A stretch of DNA of 64,000 bases, from assembly GCA_963966185.1 (NCBI GenBank), contig CAWZYM010000174.1, positions 738,001 through 802,000 on the forward strand, given 5' to 3'. The notes beneath the pieces are model-generated. The model had not been told where the DNA came from. It saw nothing but the letters and a program-made list of their open reading frames with translations, and ran no database searches. Of this stretch, positions 28,701 through 40,600 are shown one piece after another. The position numbers and the translations under genes were made by a program. The stretch comes from Rhabditoides inermis (lineage: Eukaryota > Nematoda > Chromadorea > Rhabditida > Rhabditidae). Positions within the stretch are counted from its first letter, which is position 1. Each line of letters starts with the position of its first letter.

Positions 28701-31700
28701 GATAATGTCTTCAATGAAGTTCAGCATTTCTTTTGTGTCCATGTCGGTGTCTGGTGACTCGTTCTTTTTCATCAATTCGTCGATTATAGAAAGTGGCATC
28801 TTGCGTCGGATGAGATGTGTGATAAATACACTGTTGATGCTTACATCAAGAGTTTCGAGTTCGTAAACAATGGATGTTACCTTATTAAAGGTTTCTCGAA
28901 TGTTGTCAATTTGTTCTGTTGCTGGTTTTATGTGCGTTAGTTGATCGTAGAGATCACTCAACTGGCATTGTTTCGCTCCATACTTATGTCTTAATTTGTC
29001 GTATGCGCGAATGTATAATTCTTCTCTTAGTTTAAACCGTGAGATGAGAGATAATGCTGTTCCATGTAGTTTCGATTTGAGTGTCAGAAACTTCAGAACG
29101 ACAGGAATTTGTGTATTCCTATGAACGAGGGTATCGAAGATTGATATAAACTCTAAGAAGCTTTCTCCGGGTTCTCCGGAGAATGTCATTATCTTGTCTT
29201 TTGTTAGTATCTTGCTGACGGTATCAACTGAGATACCTTTGTCGGACGAATGCGAAGTGTGTGAGGAGGATTCCTGCTTGAAGTCAGGTTCATTTTCAAC
29301 TCCAATCATTTCCTGAATGATGTCCATCAACGTGTTCAGTTTGCACTTTGTGGTTATCTCTATGTCCGTGTAATAATCTTTTCTAGGCAACGATATTATG
29401 ATCGTTGTTTGCAGATGCTCAGCCAGAGCTTGAATTTCCTCAAGACGTTTCATGAGTGCCATGTTTGTTTGTTTCACCTTAGAAGACAATTCTTCCACTA
29501 TGCTTTGTTTATTTTTCAGGATGGTGTGTATCTGTAAAAGATCTTCTTGTCTCTTTGTTCTTTGATGTGTGTTCGTCACTCCTTTTGTGATGTAGTCAAG
29601 CATTGCATCCATTGATGTCGCAATGAGTTCCAAATCAGTTTTTATTTTTTCTTTGTTTTCGTTGGCGAGCTGGACTTGTGCTTCGACTCCGCCTGTGTAG
29701 GCGGTTCCATGTGAGTGGTTTGAAATTGCTGCTGCTGTAAAACTTTTAACTATTTGAACATGGATGTCGATTTTCGACGCGAATTCGACCAGATTCACCA
29801 TCTCCGATTGTTCCTGAATAAGGATGTTGTAATATCACGAGTAATCAATGACAAACTGTGAGAAAGAGCGATTGTATGATCGACACGAAGTGTCAAGGGT
29901 ATAGGTTAGGAGAGATAATCGATTTCGGATCGATGTGACAAGTGACACAGGTGTCAAGAGGAAACTCCGTGCGGAGTGTTATATTCGGACTCCGTTCGGA
30001 GTGTCAGTTGTAATGGCTTTAGGCCACCGTAAGTTGTAATGGCTCGAGGCCACCGTCAGTGGTAATGGCTCTAGGCCACCGTTCCTCTCGTTTAAAGCGA
30101 GAGGTGGCGCGAAGGGTACACAACAAATGCGCGGCAAAAAAATACACGAAACGAGAGAAACTGACGAACAAAATCAATATCGTATACGGTATTATTGAGA
30201 GAAGTGTAAGGAAAATTAAGAGGGTAAGGTAGAGGAGAGCGACCTCTCCTGAGCAGCGCAGGCTGGGAAGTGAGGGATGGAGAAACGGGAGTGTCTTATA
30301 TACTCCTCTGCGTTCCGGAACACGCCCCCTTGGTCCTATTGGAGCCCTTTTCGTTTGATTTTTTTTATAAGTCTCCACCTCCTTTGCCTATTGGTGGTGA
30401 GTGGAAATGGGTGGAGGCAAAACTACCGTAACCGACACGTCACTAATATGATAACTCAAATGAGTATGATTATGTAATGACAGAAACGTTGAGTATATAA
30501 GAATTGCTGTTCAGTATATAATGCGTATATGCGTTGCGCGTTTGTGATTTGTCATTGAGTATGTATGTACTGCATTGTGCAAATTATTATGTCAGCATTC
30601 GCAATAGACAGTCGGGAAGCTGGCGATTATCGGTTACGCGACGAGATGTCGACGAGATGTCGATTATCGAGACACAAATGACCAAATGATATTTGAAAGA
30701 CAGACTGGACGAGAATCTGTGCTGTGTATGTAGAAGAGTCTGTGCTGTGTATGTAGAACAATACGTATCGTTGGCGTAGATAGTAGATAGTGCATGTAAT
30801 GGCTTTATATGCGGACTGAAAGTGAACATATGTATGTATGTATTTTGTAACCCCTCTATTTGTGAGCGAATAGTTTCGTATGTCGGTTGCTCTGCGAGGA
30901 GCGAGGTATGAGGAATAAGCAATTTCGCACGCATGAAAGAGGTTTTCGCGGAAAGCGGAGGGAGCGGGGTGCCGAACACTTGAATGAGCAATTGGCATGA
31001 TTGCCGGAAGCTGCGCGGCGGCCCCTTGAATATGCAATTTGGTGCGCGCGAATGGGTGTACGGTAGCGAGCAGACATCACTTCCTCTTGACTGCCCTTCT
31101 GCCTGATTGGTTATTCAAGTACTCTTTTTTGTGGCCAGCTTTTTTTGTGGACAGATCCATGGCTTATTCAAGAGCGCCGCGCTCACACGAGATAATTGTA
31201 TATGTAACGCGCACGCTTGACTGATTGCGGGCCGCTGCGACCAAGAAACATGTCAGTCTTACTGTAGTGTTCAAAGTTCCAAACGGAAGGAGAGACTGCA
31301 AATGCACGTATGAAAGTATTGTAACTTTGTGAGACGTGCGCTGCGTGCGATGCATCTATGAAAGGAATAGTTAAAACGAAATTATGAATTATGATGTTCT
31401 CGCATTGAAGAAGTATAAGTATAAACGAGAGGAAATCGTGTTGTGTTGGTTGTAAGTTGAGTAGTTACATTTTTGTACGTATATTCATTCATTTCAATTA
31501 GCCGACTGTATGTGGCTTTGTTATGCAGAATCCAGTGGAGCGCTCTGATACAAATTATTGTGACTGAATGCGTAACTCAGAGACCAGAGGTTCAGCTATC
31601 GTTTCTCGGCGATTGGCAATGCTAGGTTCCTTTTTGAATACTCTGAAGAATTCAGCTGTGCGGTACTTGAGATTTCTGCATGGTATGCACAATTGCGTTA

Positions 31701-33967
31701 TTTGTTGTGGAACACATATTTGTGTGGAACACAGTATATTGAAATAAGCATTTTCAAGCGGAACTGGTAATAGGTATGTATGCTTCTTTAGCAGAGTTAG
31801 CAGGCCGACGTCGTCACGTCGCCAAAAAAAAAGAAGATGTACACTTCAGTACGCAAAGAAACAAGCCGTGTGATCATATGGGCCCTTGACTACACGACTA
31901 TCTCAAAGCGCACATGTTGTGTCATTGAAATTCGAGGTCATTCACTCAGACTCTCTGTTTGCACGTATGTTTGTAAAAACGCACTATTGCGTGTAAACGT
32001 ATTTTTCAAACTGTCTGTCTATTAGTTTAACGGTTTACCGTTCTCATCCATGAAGGTGACGCAATTAGTATTTTTCTAGAACTCTTTTTCGTTCCGAAAT
32101 GTGAAGTTGAAGTACGGAAATCAGTGTCATTGTCATTTGTAATGAGCGTAGTTGCGGTCGGATCCGCTAGTATATGTGGGTTTATGTTACCAATAATCCA
32201 CCACTTGAGAGAGCAGTTGCCAGATTTTGTGTCAGCCAGTCTTGCCGCTGTCAGTCGGGCGGCTGGTGACTATAAAGAGCATGTGGGTGTCCTGAGATAG
32301 GAACCGAACCCCCGAGATCACTCGGTTGGCTGATGTACGCCGGAGCGCAAGCAAGAGAGAGAGAGTCGAAGGAGAGGAAGAGTGAGTCGCAATTGACACA
32401 CCTTCCTTCCAACGCTCAATGTAAGTGGTAACAGTCGCATACGTACTGCTGTATGATAGGAACAGTCTCAAGTACTGTTGTAATCGGATTCGACAATCAC
32501 GAGTTTGCTTCGCCATTGAGGGATTGCACCCTGTTTAGCTAAGCGCACTCCGACAAAGGTTGCATACATATCATCTGTTATCACAATATATCACACATGA
32601 GGAATACTATCTAGAATGCGAGCGGGAGTGATAACAGATGATAGATCACAGAGCCTATGTGGTGTCAAAGCGGATAGATGAGCGCAGAGACAATGATTGC
32701 GTCCAAACGAGAAACCACATGGAAACAACACGGGAAGAGAGAGTAGAAACGGTGTATAAACGGGTAGACAAATCACGGATCGAATGCACCATTTCGTATA
32801 TTCTAATGCCCTATCTATGAGAGGATGAGATTCCTACTGTAAACAGTAAACGTGGTGGTTCAGTGGGGGACACAAGAACATAACGAGAACCGCATTCTAA
32901 CTCTCTTTCCCAAACATATCAATAACCAATATATTGAAGGTTTATTAGATACAATAATATGAGATTCTGGGAGGGAGGCGAGCCACCGCCTCCTGTCACT
33001 CTCCTCAGAAGTCTGGTCTGCCCTCGGGGCGGGGCTTCTAGCCGGGTGTAGAGAGAAGAGAGAGACGAGAGAATGGAGGGCGCAGACAGCGCCGGCAGGT
33101 CCTCTCTCTCCGGTGGTTGTCGAGAAGAGGTCGATAGGAGAACGCGGGTACATTTCGTAGACCTTAGCGTGGTGAGAGTATCTCATCCACGACAATCAGC
33201 ATTCTTGATCTGGAGTCGCTCCGTGTTTTTGTGTTGTTTTTAGTTCCTTGTTTACAGGCTGGGTGTGTCAAATAAGGGCTTCAATAGCGAAATTCCGATG
33301 GCAGACAGAGGCTAGTGAGAGTAGTGAGACAACTGGTTTTTCTACGGTCGCAGGCCGGACAATGCTAGCCTACGCAATTGTAATTGACGAAAGTGAAATC
33401 GTAGCCGTAGTGAACAAACTACCTTCCAGCATTCCATCTATAACTGTGAGTAACCATTTTCTTGATGGTTGTGCCGATTCAAACACCAAAACCTATTCAA
33501 CGGATAATTGTTGTGACAATACTCACATGAAAGGGAAATATAATCATGTATAAGTATAATGCTATATAATGCTGATGAGTTACTATTAGAAAAGATAGTG
33601 GAGTGCAGATCAAACTGTGATACTCAGTATTCATTGAATTGCAAATTGCAAGTTTATCTCAACCAGAATCGAAACAGCAGTCGTGAAGTATGTGATGGTG
33701 ATAACTCTCGTTTTCAGATCCAGCTCAAGTGGTGGAAGCTGGACGCGAATCACTCGCCCATTCGATTCCGCGTATTCATGAAATCGGTAACATCACAACT
33801 TCATAATTCACAACCATATAGTTCCCGTTTCTGACCTACTAATGAACTAATGTGGACTTTAGAACAAAAATATTTTTGTCTATGTTCTATATTGAGATTG
33901 AGTGACAGAATAGTGTATAGAGAGAGAGAGAGAGAGAAAGAGAAAGAGAAAGAGAAAGAGAAAGAGA

Positions 33968-34001
<34 letters not shown>

Positions 34002-34505
34002 TGAATAGAGAGAGAGAGATGAATAGAGAGAATATGATCATTCCAGATCTCCCCATCTCTCTTCACTCCCCTTTCCCCTCCGCACTTCTCGACTCTCTTC
34101 GAAGAGGACAGGGTCAGCTACCGCGTGCGCTACATAGACGCCCTTGTCAACTCGGCAGCCAAACGGAGGGGAGGTGGGTGATTGTGTTTCAACTGACAGA
34201 ATCCTCGAGACATTACCGATGGGCAAGTTGTAGCAATGGGAATTGTGGGTGAAACATATCGTGTAGCATGTAGAATACAATTTGAACTAAAATCCTTCCA
34301 ATATTACCGATGTGCAAATGGTAGCAATGTGAATAGTGGGTGAAATGTATGTTATCGTGAATCATCCGCTAGCTAGTGAGCGAAGAATCCTGGTCAGGTG
34401 TGAATAACGTTAGCTGAAACGTCTCATTCAGGTCCGTGCGCCGATCGCAGTTACACTGAAGAGGTGATCCGACTGGAGACGATGCCGAGGAGAGTCTACG
34501 TGTGA
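25732..34505 (+). CDS. MSP (major sperm protein)-domain protein
   Basis: Exons 25,732-25,791, 25,837-25,884, 25,934-26,008, 33,718-33,786, 34,047-34,173 and ~34,432-34,505 join in phase to ~150 residues ending Tyr-Val-stop. Residues 1-85 follow the MSP immunoglobulin-like fold: Ile-Thr-Pro-Ala-Val-Val-Val-Phe at strand 1, Leu-Ser-Asn-Phe, the [10 protein letters not shown] block, and Arg-Phe-Arg-Val-Phe-Met. MSPs build sperm pseudopod filaments, and related small MSP-domain proteins act in nematode sperm or in VAP-like lipid contacts; which applies here is unknown. The third intron is 7.7 kb, far longer than its neighbours, and carries an antisense collagen gene and an LTR element. Confidence 0.75.
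26116..27060 (-). CDS. col (unassigned): Cuticle collagen
   Basis: Two exons, 26,899-27,060 and 26,116-26,850, give 298 residues. Exon 1 is the nematode cuticle collagen N-terminal domain: basic start, one membrane segment around residues 12-34, then Met-Val-His-Asn-Tyr-Val. The exon 2 order is a short linker, a Gly-rich spacer with a Cys-x2-Cys-Cys cluster, Gly-X-Y repeats interrupted by a Pro-rich Cys-x7-Cys-x2-Cys break, a long Gly-X-Y block, and a C-terminal Cys-x3-Cys. This layout is that of secreted cuticle collagens cross-linked through flanking cysteines. The start Met-Glu-Leu-Glu is the only one ahead of the membrane segment. It lies antisense within an MSP-gene intron and appears intact. 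Confidence 0.95.
27276..27678 (-). repeat. 3' LTR (element sense is minus)
   Basis: 403 bp, apparently identical to 32,792-33,194. Preceded by the polypurine tract at 27,679-27,685 and followed by ATCAG. Confidence 0.9.
28338..29801 (-). CDS. gag: Gag-like protein of the LTR element (DUF1759-like with zinc knuckles)
   Basis: 487 residues. The middle part reads like the BEL/Pao gag region (DUF1759 type): [33 protein letters not shown]. The C-terminus carries Cys-rich knuckles (Cys-Glu-Tyr-Cys-x4-His, Cys-Tyr-Lys-Cys-x5-His, Cys-x2-Cys-x4-His) expected to bind RNA. The N-terminal third is helical. The frame is open throughout, in keeping with a young element. A run of about 20 A residues on the coding strand follows shortly after the stop. 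Confidence 0.85.
   Translation of the reverse strand: MVNLVEFASKIDIHVQIVKSFTAAAISNHSHGTAYTGGVEAQVQLANENKEKIKTDLELIATSMDAMLDYITKGVTNTHQRTKRQEDLLQIHTILKNKQSIVEELSSKVKQTNMALMKRLEEIQALAEHLQTTIIISLPRKDYYTDIEITTKCKLNTLMDIIQEMIGVENEPDFKQESSSHTSHSSDKGISVDTVSKILTKDKIMTFSGEPGESFLEFISIFDTLVHRNTQIPVVLKFLTLKSKLHGTALSLISRFKLREELYIRAYDKLRHKYGAKQCQLSDLYDQLTHIKPATEQIDNIRETFNKVTSIVYELETLDVSINSVFITHLIRRKMPLSIIDELMKKNESPDTDMDTKEMLNFIEDIIERKESVVSDCKDTYSDYSREMHTMFAHHEYGEQEKFEEVCEYCGNDQHSSLDCDEYRTGEERRQALLDQDRCYKCLNTFDHDIEDCNGENCEACGEDDHHFTCCSTTYPDEDDNEYTDQN
29950..30085 (+). repeat. Tandem and hairpin repeats in the element leader
   Basis: Three ~27-bp units with TAATGGCT-x4-GGCCACCGT lie at ~30,008-30,085. They are preceded by two short hairpins of the type ACTCCGTGCGGAGTGT and ACTCCGTTCGGAGTGT. 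They lie in the leader between the 5' LTR and gag. Confidence 0.7.
30120..32791. other. Internal non-coding region of the LTR element
   Basis: About 2.7 kb between 5' LTR and gag without an ORF I can relate to protease, RT or integrase. A B-box-like GGGTTCGGTTCC near 32,300 (minus) suggests an embedded tRNA-like insertion, weakly supported. Confidence 0.5.
32792..33194 (-). repeat. 5' LTR (element sense is minus)
   Basis: 403 bp, apparently identical to 27,276-27,678. The putative primer-binding site follows it at 32,784-32,791 and the ATCAG duplication lies outside it. Confidence 0.9.
33195..33717 (+). other. Remaining 3' part of the long MSP-gene intron
   Basis: Starts with the ATCAG target duplication. 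An open stretch at 33,248-33,553 with a GTGAGT donor-like site near 33,446 could be a stray exon ([10 protein letters not shown]), but no partner exon was found. Confidence 0.3.
33919..34003 (+). repeat. (GA)n/(AAAGAG)n microsatellite
   Basis: Purine tract with hexamer AAAGAG repeats between two (GA)n blocks, in the MSP-gene intron before exon 34,047. Confidence 0.9.
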
Positions 34506-34537
34506 AGAAGAAGGCTGAAAATATAAAACTAATTTAT

Positions 34538-34543
34538 AATAAA
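34538..34543 (+). terminator. Polyadenylation signal AATAAA of the MSP-domain gene
   Basis: AATAAA 33 bp after the stop codon at 34,503-34,505, before the next plus-strand gene. Confidence 0.6.
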
Positions 34544-34765
34544 TGCGTTGTAAAAATACGATTTGTACAAATGTGTCAAACGACTGGTGACGATGGTTGG
34601 ATAAGATGAGTGAGTTCATCTCGTCGTCATTTCCTTCCCTCTCCCTGCCGCGCGCGGCTCACCCACTGAGCGATGGTGCGGCCGAGAAAGCGCGCCGCCG
34701 CCGGGAATGATGGGTACAGAAGTACAGATACCACCGACTTTTTCTAATCTCCTCCTCCTCTGCAG

Positions 34766-34821
34766 CACGCTGCCGTGGCGTCGCCTCCGAAACGCGGTCG
34801 GCGAGCCGTAAAGGTGCATTA

Positions 34822-34853
<32 letters not shown>

Positions 34854-35880
34854 TCCCTCTCAGCAGCCCAGCTCTCTCGCCGTCTCCCTCGACACGAACT
34901 CTTTCCCCGTCGGTCTTCTTCCCCACGTTGTCGCCTACGATCACCTGCTCAATCAACTCGACTTTCTGGTACTGTAGATTGTAGATACCGTATACGGTAC
35001 TGTACTTACCGTAATCCGCACCACTTTGTCGCCATACTGCTGAAAAGAATACTGTACTTACCGCATAATCGTGTCAGGACCGCTTGTCGCTGCGTCTGGT
35101 CGACTGGGCGGCGTGTGTGATGGTGCGCGACAACGAGGGCAGCCGCCTGCCGCCCGCCCGCCACACACTGCGATTCGAGTGCGCATACCTGGACGCCAAC
35201 ATGCAGGTGTGAATCTTTCTCTTTCTCTCTCTCTCTCACTCTTACTGTAGTTACCGTATCCAGGAGCAGGAGTGGTCCCGCCGCGACGCCACGAACCAGC
35301 CGGTGCACATGAGATATCGCCTCGATTTCGGCGGTTCTCGCGTGGAGTCGACTGAGACGTGCGCCGCGCGCCGCGGCAAGAAGACCTACCCGGCCAGGAT
35401 CGAGAAGGCGCTCACCAAGCTATTCAAGCTGCATCCAAACCGCATCGCGCGATTCGAATATTCTGGCCAGGTGAGTATCGTTATCGTATCCTAATATTTT
35501 CGAAAATGACAATAGTACCTGTAGGTTTTTGAAGTTTTGCGATGTCTGATTTTGTAACCCAGTGTTTGCCTGTTTAGGATGAGATGAAGGGCATTGCGTG
35601 GGTTGGTCCGGGCGCTCTGCCCCTCTTTCGTCTCTCTATGAAGCTGCTCCGACAGCTCGCCTCTCTCCCACATCTCACCTCACTCTCCCTCAACAAGGCT
35701 CTCCTTCCCGCTAAACGTACTCTCTCTCTCTCTCTCTCTCGCTCTCTCTCTCTCTAGCTTGATCTAACTATGCCTCCTTTCTTCTCGTTTCTATTTATTC
35801 CAATCCGTTTCAGTCACCGATCTCGAGTTCCCTAATAAGATGTCGTTCGATGTGGCTGGAGTCAAGTTTTGGGCACCGGT

Positions 35881-35911
<31 letters not shown>

Positions 35912-36242
35912 GAAAGAGAGAGAGAGAAAGCCCCTTGCGTGTTAGATTCCGCTGCTTGCCCAAATCTCCGATCTGGACCATCTCATCGCAGTGCAGATGT
36001 ACAAAACGAAGCATGGCTACACGTCGGAAAGCGGATTCGTGAGTAAAACACGTTTTGAAAGCCATATGCACATCAAATGACACAGTGCCCGCAAAATACT
36101 ACTTGAAAAGCGATTTTCTCGTGTTCGCGGGAACTGTAATATTCCTTCAATAGTTGGTTGCAGCACACTTTGTATATGGCTTGGCGTCGGCCCAATCTGC
36201 CGCGGGGGCTCAGTCAGGTCACCACCAGCAGGCTGGCACTGT

Positions 36243-36283
<41 letters not shown>

Positions 36284-37058
36284 TCGCACTCTAGGAACAT
36301 CCATACTGGCTACTACGACGTGACAGAGATGTCGCGTCAGTTCACCCTCAACATGCGCTATTGCTATCGTAAGAGGGAAAGAGGGAAAGAGAGAGATAGC
36401 GAGAGAGAGAGAGAGCGAAAGAGAGAGAGAGAGAGAAAGAGAGCGTTTTATGTTTTCAGCCAATGACGAGGAGCCACAGTACCACCGCAACACCGGCACA
36501 GTACGCAACATACGCGGCATCGACAGGCTCATGAGGATCGACTTCACTACCGTAAAGGTAATCTCTCCCCCCTCTCTCTCTAGCTAGCTAGCTAGTTATA
36601 GAGAAAAGTTAAGTCTCGACTTTTCGATACGAAAACGTTTCGTCTAGTTCGGAGTGCTCTACATCTCCGAGGTGGTCGTCAACGACCACGCCGATCTCGC
36701 CAAGTACAAGCACATCGCCACTCGTGGGTCTCTCTTCCCTCTCCCTCTCTCCACCCTCACGGGAAAACATTGGCAGGGCTGCGGGGTCAATGATTGTGAT
36801 TGGTGGAGCTTATTTCATTTCAATGATGACCTGACTCGCGCGCGCGATCCACACACTCTTGCTGATCTTGAATAACATGCCTCTTGTACAGGCGCGCAGT
36901 GTCACACCCTGCTGTTCTCTGCCCGGCAGGAGTCGGGTCGGCAGAGGGGAAGGAAGACGAGGGCAGCGCTGTTCGACCGTCTCATTTCTGAGACCCGCGC
37001 ACAGCAGACCGACCCGGACGGACAGTGGTGGACCGTACGCGCCCCGGCTTCCACTTAA
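34766..37058 (+). CDS. Unrecognised multi-exon protein (5' end unresolved)
   Basis: In-phase exons at 34,766-34,813, 34,867-34,968, ~35,077-35,207, 35,263-35,471, ~35,579-35,717, ~35,814-35,879 and further short exons to the stop TAA at 37,056-37,058; AATAAA at 37,298. About 430 residues. The start has a basic Pro-Lys-Arg-Gly-Arg-Arg patch, then Leu-Asp-Thr-Asn-Ser-Phe-Pro-Val and Val-Val-Ala-Tyr-Asp. That fragment faintly recalls an Argonaute N-terminal strand, but nothing later (no PAZ or Piwi signature) supports it. The C-terminus has Gly-Val-Leu-Tyr-Ile-Ser-Glu-Val-Val. No ATG could be joined in phase to the first exon. Several introns carry (CT)n or (GA)n. Function unknown. Confidence 0.6.
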
Positions 37059-37353
37059 GGTAGGATACTGTAGTATAGGATATGTCCCCTTGTCTTACTC
37101 GCTCAACGTTCACTCGATTACTGGATGTTTTCACCATTTTACTCGCCCCTGTCATAACAAATGTCAAAATTATCGCTCACTGTTTATCTTTTTGTCAAAA
37201 TTCGTAACGTAAACAAGTAACAACGTTGTGTGTGGATAAAATGTGAGATAAAGTGTGTTAGTGATGCAGTTATAAAGAGAATGAGTCATGTGTAAGTAAT
37301 AAAGAGAATAAGTCATACGGATGAGCAGTGAGCGTTAGATGATCTTCGAATCA

Positions 37354-37606
37354 TTAGTTGTAGTACCTATATCCCCTCTGGTAAATGGCTCCCGGCGGGT
37401 GGTAGTGAGAGCAGCGCTTGCCATCACGCAGGTTGTAGCACGCAGAGCCGAAGCGGCAGTTCTAAAAGTTCCGTTCTAATATGATCCGCTGACGAGTTTT
37501 GCTACTCTTTCGCTACAGTCATCTGTCGGCGAATCATAACTCGTGTAGAAATCAGTCAATCCTTTGGAATTTCAGTCCACTTTACAAGACAACAACTCGA
37601 CAAAAG

Positions 37607-37642
<36 letters not shown>

Positions 37643-40600
37643 CTGACCGGATGCTCGAGATAGCAGTCGTACCGACCGCAGAGGACACCGGAGGGGCAGT
37701 ACGGGCGCTCGTAGTCGTAGTCGTACTCATCATCCTCCTCCTCTTCTTCTTCCTCCTCATACTCGTCTTCCTCATCATCATAGTCGTAGTCATCTTCATC
37801 GTAGTAGTCCTCAAATAACTAGGATTCCAGGATTCCATAACTACACAACGGTACTGTGGATGATTTGAAATTTGACGCGATAAGCATAAGGACATTCTAG
37901 ACAGTGGAGTGACAGGTATTTATCTGTCACTGAGTCTCCCAAGAAACGCATCATTGTCTCAAAACGCCTATCATAACACAAAGTGAATAGAAACAAAGTA
38001 CCCACTCACCTTGTCGTGCGTGAGATAGCAGCGCTCGCGGGTGCACTCACTGCCAGCGTAGCACTGATGGAGGTACAGACACGTGTTGTGACGCTTGCCG
38101 CAAGAGTAGCTGGAAATGCGAGGGAAACAGTATAAAATGTAGTAAGGAGTATTTTGTATGTGTAAGTATGACAATGTAAACTTACATCGACATCGACATC
38201 GATCGAACCATCTACATGTATGAATAAGTATGACAAAGTAAACTTAGTAACATACTCGCAGGGAAGGGAGGGGTGGACGAACCGGCAGTCGTCGCGCGTG
38301 CATCTCGGGAAGTAGCGACAGCGCTCGCACACCGCGTTCTCCCGCCGCGCCTCCGGAAGGGTGGGGTGCTGGAATCGATCGATATATCAATTCTCTTTCG
38401 AAAAGTACGTAAGTAAAGAGAAGAGGTTTGTCTGGATCTGATTCAACAAAAGCACATGCATAAAATCTCTTTGCAGCTGACTAAAATATCAAAACAAACC
38501 TGCTTTTTCGAATCACTCTAAAATGTGTTTTTAAACATAAAAAATATATAATGTAAGGTGACTGTGAAATAGGCCAAATTTCTATCATAATTTATTATAA
38601 ATAAATTAATATAATGCATAATATTTATGTTCTTTTTCATAAACTCGAAAGAGCAGGTTTGTTTTGATATTTTAGTCAGCTGCAAAGAGATTTTATGCAT
38701 GTGCTTTTGTTGAATCAGATCCAGACAAACCTCTTCTCTTTACTTACGTACTTTTCGAAAGAGAATGAATGTCCTTTTCTCAAATTTTGAAGAAATTTTT
38801 TTCACATTCGTGAATTACGAAAATAAAACATACATATTACAAACTCACTAGTCAGAATGTCATGATTGAAAATACAAATAACTTATACAACACTACTACA
38901 TCTACATAGTAATATTTACTGGTTTGAAATTGTAAAATAGTTTCTGTGATTCCCGCTTTTTTGAAAGCAGGTTACTAGCTAGTCGAAATTAAATTCTACT
39001 ACGAGTAAACTAGCCATTCTTCACTAGTTATCATGTCATATCGCGAGTGCATGTACCGTTAAAAGTTTGTTTATCAGCAGTTTCAAGTTATATTACCGTC
39101 GACATAGCCAATAAGGGGACTGACCTGAGGCTCTCGAGTACAAATCGATAGCTGCTTACAAGAGGTTTATCGACTAATGCAAAGAATTTGGATCAGATGA
39201 CGTCACAGACTTCTAACTAGAGTCTCACGAAAGTTGTGAGGGTGGTCGTCACTCCACCGTGCCTAGCGGTACATCATTGGCCGCCGAGAGGATTGAACTC
39301 GGGATCTTCCGCATGATAGCTGCGCGCACATCCACTGCGTTAGCCACCCCATATTCTCAAAGAAGTTTCATCATGATGTGGAATAGCTCAAGTGGTAGGG
39401 TGAGGGCGTACTAGTACTAATCAGGCGCGTTCGATCCTTATATCTGCCAGTTTTTTTTTGTTTAGCCGGTTTAATCCGGGGTCCTCCTAGTCGAGAACAA
39501 GATAGGCTTCTTGGATTACGACGACGTCAGCAGAGGGAGTTGGGTTGGGTGGCGTCGGACGTCTTGAATCCCGTTCTTGTGTCCGTCGATGGTGCTGTGA
39601 CGCCTTCTGGCTACCATGAGAGTGGTTTGCCACACCACAGGGGCTTGGTGAATTTTGCAAGAATGATTGACTCCTAGGGGATCCAACCAGCGACCATGAG
39701 AATGAGAGACGAACGCTCTATCCACTGAGCCGCGCCCCCGGTTTGTTTTGCGAATGTTTTGCGAATGTTTGCAAATGAATTCGAATGTTGCCTTTGGAAT
39801 CAGTTATGTATGCACATGCGTATCATATAAAACCCACTTCATTAGATTTTGAGCCACTGAAACCTCGGTCATGAGTTGTAATTGCAGAGCCGAGTGCGTT
39901 AAACTGATCTTTCTTATTATATTATGTTAATGGTAGTATTACTGTTAGAATTGGTAAGTTGTGGCACAGAGATCAAAGCAGCCTCACCCGCACTGCTCTG
40001 CTCCTCCGCTATTCGCACGTTCTTTAAAGGTAGTGTACCCTCTGAATCTGGGTGCACGTGTAGATCCAACATGTCATTGTTTACGACTCAATGAGTATAT
40101 TATGATGATGCAAACATATATTCTGAAACAATTTAATTTTAAAAAAATGTTTGAATATTGGAGTGAGAAATCGAAGAAACTAATAACTTTTAATCAGCTC
40201 GGGGGGTGTGTGCACAACTGCACGAAGTTACACAATTTGACCACACTAACGGCTGTTTCATTCAAGACAATTTTTTTGCATGTGTTTATATATTGTTTCT
40301 TATGTCATTCTTATTTTATATAACATTTCTACTATGTGTTTATTTTACTAAACTGGCGAAAACAGCTGATGGGAAATTATGTGCTAAACGCAGTAAGATG
40401 TTGGATGATGTTAAAAATCATAACTCACAACGTTGCGCAAATATGCGTGTCATGTTGGATTAAAATGAAAGTTTGATAATTTTTAATTTCATTATTTTTT
40501 TTATCACAAACAACCATAAACGACATAAAAATACCTTCTGAAAGACATTAATAATACATTCCTGATATTTTTTTTTATATTTGATTCAGAGGGTACACTA

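Larger units (their letters stand above)
27276..33194 (-). mobile_element. BEL/Pao-like LTR retrotransposon, recent, no pol seen
   Basis: 5,919 bp flanked by ATCAG direct repeats (27,271-27,275 and 33,195-33,199). Two 403-bp LTRs appear identical. Read on the minus strand the LTR begins TGTCGTGG. Just inside the 5' LTR the sequence starts TGGTGCAT, which fits the CCA end of a tRNA such as tRNA-Gly over only 8-9 nt as primer-binding site. Just before the 3' LTR is a GGGGGAG polypurine tract. One gag ORF lies at 28,338-29,801. No protease, RT or integrase was found in ~4 kb of other internal sequence, so it must be mobilised in trans or be an internally rearranged copy. Confidence 0.9.

Noticed and set aside
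34766..37058. Argonaute protein
   Set aside because: Only a short N-terminal stretch looks similar; no PAZ or Piwi motifs follow.
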